Assembly (NCBI RefSeq): GCF_029867415.1
Contig: NC_081181.1
Span: 117,181,888 to 117,245,887, forward strand
DNA from: Vicia villosa
Taxonomy: Eukaryota; Streptophyta; Magnoliopsida; Fabales; Fabaceae
Reading direction: 5' to 3'
Length of the DNA stretch: 64,000 bases
In this document: positions 33,655 to 44,120 of the stretch, piece by piece
Position numbering within the stretch: the stretch's first letter is position 1
Layout: each line of letters begins with the position of its first letter
Notes under the pieces: generated by a model
The model's input: the letters and a program-made list of their open reading frames with translations, nothing else
Told to the model about the DNA's origin: nothing
Database searches by the model: none
Made by a program: the position numbers and the translations under genes

Positions 33655-34255
33655 AGCTAAATGCGTTTGTTTCCTTAATTTTATTCCTTTACTTTATATA
33701 TATTGATTATGCTCAAGCTAACATCTCTCTCAGTATGAAGGTAGTTCATCATCAAATCAAGCATCACTCCACATTGACTAGAGGAATATACTTCATTATA
33801 CGAAATGATGACGAGATACCTACAATTGAGAAAGTGGTAACATGTTTGTTGTTCACTTCCAAAAATATCATTGATGCTATAATATGCTATCAATTAACAT
33901 GTTTATAGTGACTTCTTATATGCTTCTCCACCTATCTCATTTACATGTATATGTTGTTCATCATTACTCATAACATATCATGTTTGGACATGAAAATAGT
34001 AGAATAAGCATACATCTAACATGTTTGGGCAAACTTTAGCGAGTATTGCATTAGTTCATTTCATTGCATTGCATCTCATTTCTGTCATGTTATTATGTCT
34101 TTTATTACTTGAACTTAAGCTTGGTTTGTACCTTTAAATATGTTTGGATATTATGCTCTATTTCTTTACTATTGTGTTATGTAAGACATTGTTTTGTTTA
34201 GACTATTTTGTTATTCTCTTCTACTATTCTCCTGGTTTCTTTCTTTTTGATGTTG
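33655..34255 (+). other. Element F 3' untranslated region
   Basis: No post-pol ORF is seen. AT-rich sequence with no recognisable domain, leading to the PPT cluster. Confidence 0.65.
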
Positions 34256-34375
34256 ACAAAGGGGGAGATGAGTTGAGAGTACGGGGGAGCTTAGTACGGG
34301 GGAGCTTACGCATACAAGACCGGGGGAGCTTTCGTCATTTAATCAAATGTTTGCCATCATCAAAAAGGGGGAGTT
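34256..34375 (+). promoter_or_regulatory. Element F polypurine tract cluster
   Basis: Five G-rich tracts precede the 3' LTR: ACAAAGGGGGAG (about 34256), ACGGGGGAGC (34281 and 34296), ACCGGGGGAGC (about 34319) and the terminal CAAAAAGGGGGAGTT (34361-34375). The last, directly adjacent to the LTR, is the likely functional PPT. Confidence 0.85.
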
Positions 34376-35929
34376 TGTAAGAACAAGCATACACTCACAA
34401 ATGAGTTTTTGATTCATGGCAAACATCACAAGCAACCAAATACAAAAGCATAAATGAATGACTCAAGACAATGGAAGATTATGAAGCTCAAATCACTCAG
34501 AAAATGGTATTGCATCTGTTAGGTCGACCAAGCAAAGCCCTAGGTCGACTCAAAACTAGAGCAAACTCAGCAAAACTGACAAGGTCACTGTTAGGTCGAC
34601 CTACCCACACTCCTAGGTCGACCTAAACTGAAGGGATTTACAAATGTCACTGTTAGGTCGACCTACCCACACTCCTAGGTCGACCTAAACTGAAGAAAAG
34701 TCACAAAAATGCATTTCAACTGACTTTAGGTCGACCTAAACCTTCAACAGGTCGACCTAACTGGAAACAACTGCATTTAGGTCGACCTAAACCTTCAACA
34801 GGTCAACCTAACTGGGACAACTTCAACTCTGCTTCTGTTAGGTCGACCTAAGCACTAAAGTAGGTCAACCTAATTGCTGAAAACTTCCCAAATTATGTGT
34901 TTTCTCTGCTCCAACATACCAGCAACTATATATATCATTCCATGTTAATTATTCAACAACATCAACGACTGAAAGATACACAAACGCTTCTCATCTTCTT
35001 TCTTCATCATCTCCAACACAATTACACATAATCATTCTTGCGTTGCGGGTTAGTGATGAGTTCGATAACGTCCATGGAACGGAATTGAAGATTCCTAGTG
35101 GGTGAAGGTTTGTGGGGTTTGTTGGTGAATAAAATCTGCGGGTTTTGTCCTCCACGACGGGTGGTTCTTGGGGGTTTTTATCAAGAGGCGTTCGTTGAGG
35201 ATTCGGCTGAGTGTAACGATTGAGGAACGGGGAGTTCAAGGAATCAAGACACTGCAGAAGGGAATCAAAGTGAAGCTCTTGGATAACCTTGATCTTGTTC
35301 AAGATTAAGGGGGAAGAAGATTCAAAGGATCGACATAATTGGTTTATCGTTTATCGCTTTGTTATCTTCTTTGTATATACTACTTTCAACATTAATGAAA
35401 GATTACCCAATTTCAATTTGGAATTGGGGGCAGACGTAGTCGTAGCGAGGACGATCGACGAACTGCCTAAACAAATATCGTGTTCTTGTCGCTTTTACTT
35501 TTTCATTTACATTCTGTTCATAATTGGTATAATTGCTAAATTGATCAATGATTCAAGTGTTAAAATTGTGAATTAAAAGTTCTGCATAAACATCACAATT
35601 CACCACATCTTGAATTAGCATCAATTTGAATATTGTCACCAAGTGTTTGTCTATTTGCTTAATCCACCTTACAGCATTGTAAATCAAAGTTTGTCAATCT
35701 AGAAGTTAATTGATATTCAGTTGTGACACGTATTGATTCGATAGCATATCTCCTTATCCGGAATTTCGAATATCTTGTGGTTTTGTAACACATATAACCC
35801 TTTGCAATAGCGGTCCGGAATAGACGCAAGTCGATTCAGAACCGCTTTCGCTATAGTGTGTAAAAATCCCGGAAAAACTGTGTTGGATCTATTCACCCCC
35901 CCTCTAGATCCTTAGGCCAGCGTCTAACA
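34376..35929 (+). repeat. Element F 3' LTR (1554 bp)
   Basis: Same length as the 5' LTR, three base differences. Carries the second palindrome array and TATA box. A pair of opposing short open frames occurs in both LTRs only because the LTR is duplicated; they are not genes. Confidence 0.96.
34520..34872. promoter_or_regulatory. Palindrome array, element F 3' LTR copy
   Basis: Same twelve-site AGGTCGACCT array as 28971-29323, all sites preserved. Confidence 0.75.
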
Positions 35930-35934
35930 CCTAC
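35930..35934. repeat. Target-site duplication of copia F, right copy (cctac)
   Basis: Matches 28822-28826; LTR E resumes after it. Confidence 0.94.
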
Positions 35935-36327
35935 AACGAGGCCGGTCAAAACTTTGTGTGCTAATGCATGCGAGAAGAACGATATGTAGATCGCCTTCCG
36001 AAAGCAATACCGCACGAAAAGAAAAATGGTGAGTGATCTAGTCTTTGCCAAGAATCCATAAGAATTCTCAAGGTATTAAGACTTTCATCGATCAAAATAA
36101 AGAGAAACAAAAGATGGAACCACATTAAAAGCTCCTTTCATCCATAATTTCAATCACTTAATATTGCGGATTTGGATTCTCATCCTATCGACGCCCTAAG
36201 TCCATTGAAATTAGAGAGAAATTAGGCCTCTAACTTGTGATTCAAAGAAAATATCAAAAGAATGGAGTAGAAGATGAGTTAGAACCAAAAACAAGTCAAA
36301 AACCACAAAAATCAGCATTCTGCCCAG

Positions 36328-37363
36328 TGTAAATCGATTTGCACAGAGTGTAAATCGATTTGCATAACTCTGTTTTCAAAATCTGCGCAGTTTTTCAGTT
36401 GTGTAAATCGATTTGCACCAGATGTAAATCGATTTGCACAACACAGTTTTCAAAAAAAACAGCAAATAAAGAGAAGAAAACTTGTTTAAACATAAAACCA
36501 AACACCTTGTGATCTTGGATCAATTTGTGCACGAAAATGTATCAATTAAGCAAGCAAATCTCATCAATGTAGCACCAAAGGTGCATCAAGCATAAACAAC
36601 AAAGGATCACATCTTGGATCATGAAAAGGATCTAGAATTTTACCAAATCTTCACAAACTTTGAATCTTCTTCAAGAACACACAACCACAAGCCTTGATCT
36701 CTCACAATTGATGAAGAAACTAGTGTTTATGTTGAGGTTTAGCTCCAAATTAGTGAGGTTCAAGATGTGACTCACTAATTTGTGTGGAAGAGAAAGAGCT
36801 TTGAGTGAGGGGTTTGGAAGAGGTGAGGAGAGAAAGAGCAATAGTTTTCTTGGCTATCAAAGCTTTGAGAAATGAATTTGCAATAAGTTTTTTGGCTATC
36901 AAAGCTTGAAAAATGAGGAGGGGAATGCCTCAATTTATAGCACTTAGGCTTGGGAAATTTTGTGGCTTGGAGTTAGGATTGGAAAATAGAATTAGGCTTG
37001 GGAAAAGGATTTGGAGCCAAAAATGAGATCCAATGGTCTTGATGCAATCACATGAGGGTACATGATTAGATGATGTAGGAAATCAAATGTAAGAACCAAG
37101 TCATGCTTCCCATGCTTGCAAATGATGTCAACACTTCAAAAAGCTGAAATTTGCCTTCATTTTTCCAAATTCGTGCTGGTGCAATCGATTTGCACATTAT
37201 GCAAATCTATTTACATGGCTGAAAAAAGGCAAAATCTGGGGCAAAAACAGTTATGCAAATCGATTGCTGTCTTATGCAAATCGATTTGCACTGATGGCAG
37301 AAGCAAATCTGGTGCAGAAACAGTTGTGTAAATCGATTTACACCTTATGCAAATCGATTTGCA
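36328..37363. promoter_or_regulatory. Array of TGYAAATCGATTTRCA palindromes in LTR E
   Basis: Ten copies around the centre ATCGAT. Four lie at 36328-36440 (TGTAAATCGATTTGCA) and six at about 37178-37363, including perfect 16-bp palindromes TGCAAATCGATTTGCA (twice) and TGTAAATCGATTTACA. In LTR sense the six-site group lies upstream and the four-site group downstream of the TATA box at 36931-36941. The short open frames with repeated CKSI and QIDLH residues here are read from this array and are not genes. Confidence 0.7.
36931..36941 (-). promoter_or_regulatory. LTR E TATA box
   Basis: In LTR sense GCTATAAATTG. It lies between the two palindrome groups. Confidence 0.55.
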
Positions 37364-37625
37364 CAGTGAAAATGTTGAAAAATGCTCCTTTGATGGGTAT
37401 TTTGACTTGGTACCTACAAAACACAAACATACAAGAGCACAAGGCAATATTTTGGTATTTTGGTTAGTAAAGGAATATATACAAACTAAAACATGGGTGC
37501 TCGATGATTCCTTTGCAGATGAATTGAGCACAGCATTGCAAGTAGAGATCTAGGTTAAAACTTCTTGATTGATGATTGGTATGCAAATGATATGTGATCT
37601 TAGGGTCAAAAATTGGGGTATGACA

Positions 37626-38443
37626 ATAATTACCTCGGATTTTCTGATGTCGATCTAAGTCCTAGTGGGAAAAATCATAACAAAGCTCTACATATATCCA
37701 TTGAATGTGGGGGCACCACTCTGGCCCACGTACTGGTTGACAATGGTTCGTCTCTGAATGTACTACCCAAGTTGGTACTAGACAAGCTCAACCCTGAAGG
37801 AATCGTGCTGAAATCCAGTGATGTGATAGTAAAAGCTTTCGATGGTTCAATGAGTACTGTATATGGCGAAGTTGAACTCCCGATCAGAGTAGGTTCCCAG
37901 ACTTTCAACACTGTGTTCTATGTGATGGACATTCATCCCGCTTATTCCTTTCTACTTGGGCATCCTTGGTTACATGGGGCAAATGTTGTGACATCAACTC
38001 TCCATCAGAAACTGAAATATCCGGCGAAAGGCAAGATTGTCACTGTGTATGGCGAGGAAGAATATGTGGTGAGCTTCATAGATGAGACCAAATATCTTGA
38101 ATTCACTTAAGAAGCTTTTGAATCTCCCCGTCAGGCGTTTGAATTGGTCCCTCAAGTGGTTCCTGAGACTAAACCCATCAATGTTGTCCCTAAAGTTACT
38201 AGAATTCCTCCTACAATGGCTTCTTTGAAAGATGCTAGGGCTGTGGTAGAAGAAGGTGGCTGCACTATTTGGGGGCAACTACCTGACATCCCTTACAAAT
38301 CCAACAAATGGGGTCTAGGCTGCACTGCTAAAGATCAGAATGGAGAACGACGTCCTCGTCCAGAAGGTTTGAAGTATCATTTCATCAGCAAAGGAGTCAA
38401 CGCCATTGGAGCAGATGAAGATAATTGTAACCAAGACAAATAG
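37626..38443 (+). pseudogene. pro: Ogre C protease and end of gag-pro frame
   Basis: Continues Ogre C after LTR E with NNYLGFSDVDLSPSG and the aspartic protease VLVDNGSSLNVLPK. The DNGSS form is usual in Ogre/Tat proteases as I recall. FLLGHPWLHGANVVTSTLHQK follows. A TAA at 38108-38110 interrupts the frame, which continues through the post-protease region with DARAVVEEGGCTIWGQL to TAG at 38441-38443. The N-terminal flank of the protease is missing at the LTR E junction. Confidence 0.85.
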
Positions 38444-38779
38444 ATCTTTCCTACATCGGACAAAGGGCTGAACAACTGGAAGACTGAAGACATTGTCTCT
38501 ATCTCCTATAGTCAGGAGTAATTGCCATTCTTAGTTTTGTTTCGCTTTCCTTTATGTTTTCCAATTTTAATTTCTGTACTTCAATAAACAATAAACTTTA
38601 AAACCGTGTGTCTTGCCCGGGGCACAACAGTCCATTGTTAGGGCTTGTCATTTCATAAGCATATTTTCATTCAATAAAGCATTGGACGTTTTGTATTCAA
38701 AATTGTGTGTTCACTTTTATTTTATTTTTACTCTTCTATAGCTATGTGTTCTTACACACACCCACATAATACACTGCAG
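38444..38779 (+). other. Ogre C pro-RT spacer, candidate retroelement intron
   Basis: Between the protease and RT frames, which are out of register, lies 336 bp of T-rich non-coding sequence. It ends in a good 3' splice site (acactgcag at 38771-38779) just where the RT frame opens (SISTLDPIDNDS). Ogre elements are known to splice an intron at this place (family knowledge). I could not fix the donor; a candidate GTAACC at 38427 does not give the right phase with this acceptor. Confidence 0.5.
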
Positions 38780-41700
38780 ATCCATATCCACTCTGGATCC
38801 TATTGATAACGACTCTGTTATTGCTAAATATGACTTTGAAAACCCGATCTACCAAGTTGAGGATGAAGGTGAGGAAGATTGCGAAGTGCCCAGAGAACTT
38901 GCCAGATTACTAGAGCAAGAAGAAAATACTATACAGCCGCATGAAGAGCCAATTGAGGTTGTGAATATAGGAACTGACGAAGAGAAGAAAGAAATCAAGA
39001 TAGGGGCTGAACTAGAGAATATGGTCAAACAGAGATTAATTCAGATGCTACGAGACAATGTTGAAATCTTTGCTTGGTCCTACGAAGATATGCTTGGGCT
39101 TGATACTAATATTGTGGTCCATCGTCTACCTATCAAAGAAAACAGTCCTCCGGTTAAACAGAAGTTACGAAGAAGCAGACCTGACATGGCTCAGAAGATC
39201 AAAGAAGAGGTTGAGAAATAATTCAATGTCGGCTTCTTGAAAGTAGTAAGTTATCCACCATGGATCGCCAATATAGTACCGGTACCCAAGAAGGACGGAA
39301 AGGTCAGAGTGTGTGTAGACTATAGAGATTTGAATCGAGCAAGTCCTAAAGATGATTTTCCCCTGCCACATATTGACATCCTAGTTGATAGTAATGCGCA
39401 ATGCAAAGTGTTTTCTTTCATGGATGGTTTCTCAGGTTACAATCATATCAAAATGGCACCCGAAGACATGGAAAAGACAATTTTCACTACTCCTTGGGGC
39501 ACCTTCTGTTACAAGGTCATGCCATTTGGGTTGAAGAACGCAGGGGCAACGTATCAGCATGCAATGGTAGCTCTGTTCCATGATATGATTCATAAAGAGA
39601 TAAAGGTCTATGTTGATGCTATGATTGCAAAGTCCAACACTGAAGAAGAACATCTGGTCCACCGGCAGAAGTTGTTTGATAGGTTGAAGAAATACAAGTT
39701 AAGACTGAATCCAAACAAGTGTACTTTTGGTGTGAGGTCTGGTAAGCTACTAGGGTTCGTTGTTAGCAGTAAAGGTATTGAAGTCGACCCTGTGAAAGTA
39801 AAAGCCATACAAGAAATTCCGGTTCCACGGAATGAGAAAGAAGTTAGAGGATTCTTGGGACGTTTGAACTACATTGCCAGGTTTATCTCCCATCTGACCG
39901 CTACTTGTGAGCCGATCTTCAAGTTACTGAGGAAAGATCAAGCAGTAAAATGGAATGACCAATGTCAAGAAGCCTTTGACAAGATCAAGAAGTACCTTCA
40001 GGAGCCTCCGATCATGATACCACCAGTTGAAGGAAGACCGCTAATTATGTACTTAACAGTATTGGAGAACTCAATGGGGTGTGTTCTGGGGCAACATGAC
40101 TAGTGTGGTCGAAAAGAGCATGCAATATACTACCTTAGCAAAAAGTTTACCGACTGTGAAACAAGATACTCACTGCTTGAGAAAACTTGTTGTGCTTTGG
40201 CATGGGCTGCTCACCGACTGTGACAGTATATGTTGAACCGTACCATTTTGTTGATCTCTAGAATGGATCCTATCAAGTACGTGCTCGAGAAACCCGCTCT
40301 CTCAAGACGAATAGCAAGATGGCAGATGATATTAACAGAGTACGACATCCAGTATACAACATAGAAAGAAATCAAAGGAAGTGTGTTAGCAGATCATTTG
40401 GCCCAGCAAGCTGTAGACGACTATCAATCTATGAGTTTTGAATTTCCAGATGAAGATGTTATGCTTGTAACTGATTGTGAACGACCTGGTCCGGATGAAG
40501 GACCTGAACTAGGATCCCGATGGACGATGGTTTTTGACAGAGCTTCAAATGCACTTGGTAATGGTATTGGCGTTGTGATTATCTCTCCTACATGTGGACA
40601 CACCCCATTCACGACAAAACTATGTTTCGATTGTACCAACAACGTGGCTGAGTATGAATCATGTATCTTAGGACTCAGAGCTGCTATTGACCTAAGAATC
40701 AAGTTCTTAGAAGTATATGGGGATTCAGCCCTAGTAATTAGTCAAATCAAAGGAGAATGGGACACGAAGCATCCTAATCTCATGCCTTACAAAGATTTGG
40801 TGCTATCTTAGATTCCACACTTCAAAGAGATTACTTTTGAACATATTCCTCGAGAGGAGAATCAATTGGCAGACGCATTAGCTACTATGTCATCCATGTT
40901 CAAGGTCAGATGGGACAACGAGGCTCCTATAGTTATTATTGAAAGACACGACGAACCGGCATACTGTTACGAGATAGCTACTGACGAGGTCGAAGAAAAA
41001 CCATGGTTTCATGAAGTAAAAAGATACCTCGAAGCTCAGGAATACCCTGAAGGGGAATCTACCAATGACAAGAAGTTCTTAAGAAGGTTTGCTTCCAAGT
41101 TCTTCCTGAGTAATGGTACCCTATACAAGCGCAATCACGATTCAACTCTGCTTCGTTGTGTGAACAAGAAGGAAGTAGAAGAGATTATGGAAGATATGCA
41201 TGACGGTACCTTTGGAATTCATTCTAGTGGACATACTATGGCTAAAAAGATCTTGAGAGCGGGTTACTACTGGTCCACTATGGAAACTGACTACCATCAA
41301 CATTCCAGAACTTGTCACAAGTGCCAGATCTATGTTGATAAAGTACACGTACCTCCAGTTCCACTAAATGTCCTGACTGTTCCTTGGCCTTTTGCAATGT
41401 GGGGCATTGATATGATCGGGGAAATCAAACCCACCGCTTCCAATGGACATCGTTTCATCCTTGTGGCCATTGACTACTTCACCAAATGGGTAGAAGCTGC
41501 TTCATTCGCTTTCGTTACCAAGAATGTGGTGGCCCGATTCATTAAGCACAACCTTATTTGTCGGTATGGTATCCCTGAAAGGATTATCACAGATAATGGT
41601 ACCAACTTGAACAACAAGATGATTACTGAGCTTTATACGCAATTCAAGATCAAGCACCACAACTCTTCTCCTTATAGACTAAAGATGAATGGCGCGGTGG

Positions 41701-42251
41701 AGGCCGCCAACAAGAACATAAAGAAGATTGTACAGAAAATGACAGTGACCTATAAGGATTGGCATGAGATGTTACCATTTGCTCTTCATGGTTACCGTAC
41801 ATCAGCACGTACCTCAACTGGGGCAACTCCGTTCTCACTAGTCTATGGCATGAAAGCTGTATTACCCATTGAAGTTCAGATTCCGTCTCTAAGGATCATG
41901 AAGGATGCAGAGTTAGATGAAGACAAATGGATTCAGACTCAACTAGAGTAGATAAACCTGATTGACGAGAGGAGGCTTGCGGCTATTTGTCATGGACAAT
42001 TATATCAGAAGCGTATGATCAAGGCATTCAACAAGAGAGTCAAGCAACAAGCATACCAGACTGGTGACTTGGTTATAAAGAGAATTATTCTACCACAAGG
42101 AGATCCTAGGGGAAAGTGGACTCCCATATATGAAGGACCATTCGTAATCAAGAAGATATTCTCTGGAGGAGCAATGATACTCACTACTATGGATGGAGAA
42201 GACTTTCCACATCCTGTGAATGCAGACATAGTAAAAAAATACTACGCATAA
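38780..42251 (+). pseudogene. pol: Ogre C reverse transcriptase, RNase H (two) and integrase, inactivated
   Basis: One frame of about 3.4 kb without frameshifts but with six stops: TAA 39219, TAG 40101, TGA 40221, TAG 40362, TAG 40809, TAG 41949 (first bases). Domains in order: linker with YDFENPIYQVEDEGEEDC and RELARLLEQEE; RT with VPKKDGKVRVCVDYRDLN, FSFMDGFSGYNHIKM and YVDAMIAKS at about 39610; RNase H (EHAIYYLSKKFTDCE); a second, Tat-type RNase H (WTMVFDRASNALGNGIGVVI); integrase zinc region (HSRTCHKCQIY), core with GIDMIG, ITDNGTN and AAN(K)NIKK; a C-terminal module ending KKYYA. The second catalytic Asp of YVDD is Ala (GCT, 39616-39618), and the FDG of the second RNase H is FDR. Both changes would kill the enzymes. 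Confidence 0.93.
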
Positions 42252-43401
42252 ATAAGACCCGCTAGGTCGACGTACCTAGGCAAAAGTAAGGGCATCTCGG
42301 CGAACCAAAAGGGTTCGAGCAAAAATTAGGGATATATATAGAAAAAATTGTACACCCGGCAAGTTGAAAACCCGAAAGGGCGACTTGGGCAAAAAAGGGT
42401 ATCCTGGTAGGCTGAAAACCTGAAAGGGCGGCCTAGGCAAAAGTTAAGGATTAAAGCGTATGACCGTGTCTTGTTCAGATCACTCATCATTCAGTTCAAT
42501 TTACAATATCAAGTTCAAAATGCACGGACCGATTCAGTCATCTTTCTCTAACAAGCAAGGGATGAGATACTCGAAGACATATTAGCAATAGCAGAATTGA
42601 AACTCAATAGGATTGTTTCCACATAGCTATTTTTCTTTTGTTTTATTGTTTATCTTTTCTAAAACCACACAAATGTTCTCTTATTATCTTGCCTATTCAC
42701 GGCTTTTTCTTAATACAAGTTATTTTTTCCTTTCTATTTTTCTGAGTTTCTCTCTTTCTCGATTTCGCAAACGTCCAATGATAATTTTGAATGAACATAT
42801 GCATATGAACATGATTATCATTTATCTTTTCTTTTGCAAAATATCAGTATGATTAGTAAAAAGATAGGAAAGGCAAATAGACAATGTCTAAAGTAATCCA
42901 GAAGTCCTCTCTCAGAGTCAATAATCTGGAGGAATCCCCACAAAGAAGTCATTAAGAAGACGTCTTCAAAATGGTCTCATCTCAACAAAAGACTTAGCTC
43001 CTCAACGGAATTCACGTCTTCAACACTGCCGGTTCTCCGACACTTAGCTCTCCTCCAACATGGTTTATTAATATCTCTTATCCCCTGTCAGGGTACATCA
43101 AGTTAGTGATCATCCCCAAGCAGAAATCATAAATCCCCAGCTGCATATCTTCCAAGACAAGATAAAGACATCAGGGTCCCGATCAAAATACTTCATACGA
43201 TATGAATCATGATCATACATCGCATATATATCCATACATTGCATATGGTGTCTCATGATAAACTCATGCATAACATACAAAGTTTCTCATATATTTTGAG
43301 GAACTCATCACATAATACATGCATCATGACATTGCATAAAAACTTACTATACCTATTGCAGAATACAGGTACACACAGATGAACGAAATCTCCAACTTTC
43401 C
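42252..43401 (+). other. Ogre C 3' untranslated region, upstream part
   Basis: Non-coding. Around 42265-42450 four imperfect copies of a unit with AAACC..AAAGGG..GGGCAAAA follow each other (for example 42350-42395 and 42400-42445). CTAGGT and ACCTAG form a small inverted repeat near 42262-42280. The rest is AT-rich without recognisable features. Confidence 0.65.
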
Positions 43402-43920
43402 AAGATCTAATTCAGTTACTACGAACGGTACTGACACAGTCAACGCTCAAAGATCTAATTCTATCATCACGAACGGTGTAGACACGGTCATTTCAAAGAT
43501 CTAATTCATTTACCATGAACGGTGATGACACGATCATTTTCAAAGATCTAATTCAGTTACTACGAACGGTACTGACACGGTCGACCCTCAGAGATCTAAT
43601 TCCATCATCACGAACGGTGTGGACACGATCAACTCTTTCCTAAGTGTAATTCAGTTACTACGAACGGTGCTGACACGACAAGAGATCTAATTCTATCATC
43701 ACGAACGGTGTAGACACGATCACCTTTCCAGGATCTAATTCAGTTACTACGAACGGTACTGACACGATCAAATTTCAAAGATATAACTCTATCATCACGA
43801 ACGATGTAGACGCAATCAACTGTCAAAGTTTAATTCAGCTACTACGAACAGTGCTGACACAACCAACTCTCAAGGATCTAATTCACTTACTACGAACAGT
43901 AATGACACAATCAACATTCA
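43402..43920. repeat. 46-bp minisatellite with alternating monomer types in Ogre C 3' UTR
   Basis: Eleven tandem copies of about 46 bp with core GATCTAATTC...ACGAACGGT...GACAC. Type X carries AGTTACTACGAACGGTACTG (copies 1, 4, 6, 8, 10). Type Y carries TATCATCACGAACGGTGTAG (copies 2, 5, 7, 9). Copies 3 and 11 are other variants. From copy 4 to copy 10 the order is strictly X-Y, a 92-bp higher-order unit. Tandem repeats at this position are known for Ogre and other Tat elements and can seed satellite DNA. Confidence 0.9.
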
Positions 43921-44109
43921 ACAACTACTTCTCAAACACTTCAGACATAGTCTAAGGTATGATTTGTACTAATACTCATCTGGATGGCATCTCTAAGCTC
44001 ATCCCCCGATGGTACAAATTTTAGGGTACTCTAGTGTTCAATCCTCTTCCACCTTCAAATACTGATTGACGTACAAACAACTCTACATCTTCAGGTTTAA
44101 GAAAATTGA
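43921..44109 (+). other. Ogre C 3' UTR, end part
   Basis: Short non-coding stretch between minisatellite and PPT. Confidence 0.6.
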
Positions 44110-44120
44110 ACAGGGGCAGA
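44110..44120 (+). promoter_or_regulatory. Ogre C polypurine tract
   Basis: ACAGGGGCAGA immediately precedes the 3' LTR at 44121. It is purine-rich with a single C, a form seen in Ogre. Confidence 0.75.

Larger units (their letters stand above)
28827..35929 (+). mobile_element. Element F: young, internally deleted (non-autonomous) Sirevirus-like copia element
   Basis: A 7103-bp element with 1554-bp LTRs that differ at only three positions, an intact PBS, intact gag, a multi-PPT cluster and a perfect duplication cctac. Its pol has lost the whole pre-integrase/integrase region, a segment between RT and RNase H, and part of RNase H. With no integrase of its own it must have inserted using enzymes from a relative (inference). 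It sits inside LTR E, itself inside Ogre C inside element A. Confidence 0.95.
27202..37625 (-). mobile_element. Element E: solo Ogre-like LTR on minus strand, interrupted by copia F
   Basis: On the plus strand it opens TGAAATCGCC and closes GGGGTATGACA, so in its own sense it runs TGTCATACCCCAATTTTTG...GGTGGCGATTTCA. Its LTR parts are 27202-28826 and 35935-37625 (about 3.3 kb). U5 shows GGGGTGCTTTAAACCTTCCCC, the counterpart of the C-family signature. The promoter is GCTATAAATTG on the minus strand (36931-36941). Ten copies of a TGYAAATCGATTTRCA-type palindrome lie at 36328-37363. No internal element sequence is seen. Unlike the other insertions, flanks (cattt / ataat) do not form a 5-bp duplication, and Ogre C coding sequence is missing at the junction, so a deletion probably accompanied or followed its formation. 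Confidence 0.8.

Noticed and set aside
37116..37553. Open frames with repeated CKSI/QIDLH motifs that look like a repeat protein
   Set aside because: They are read out of the TGCAAATCGATTTGCA palindrome array of LTR E, in several frames and on both strands.
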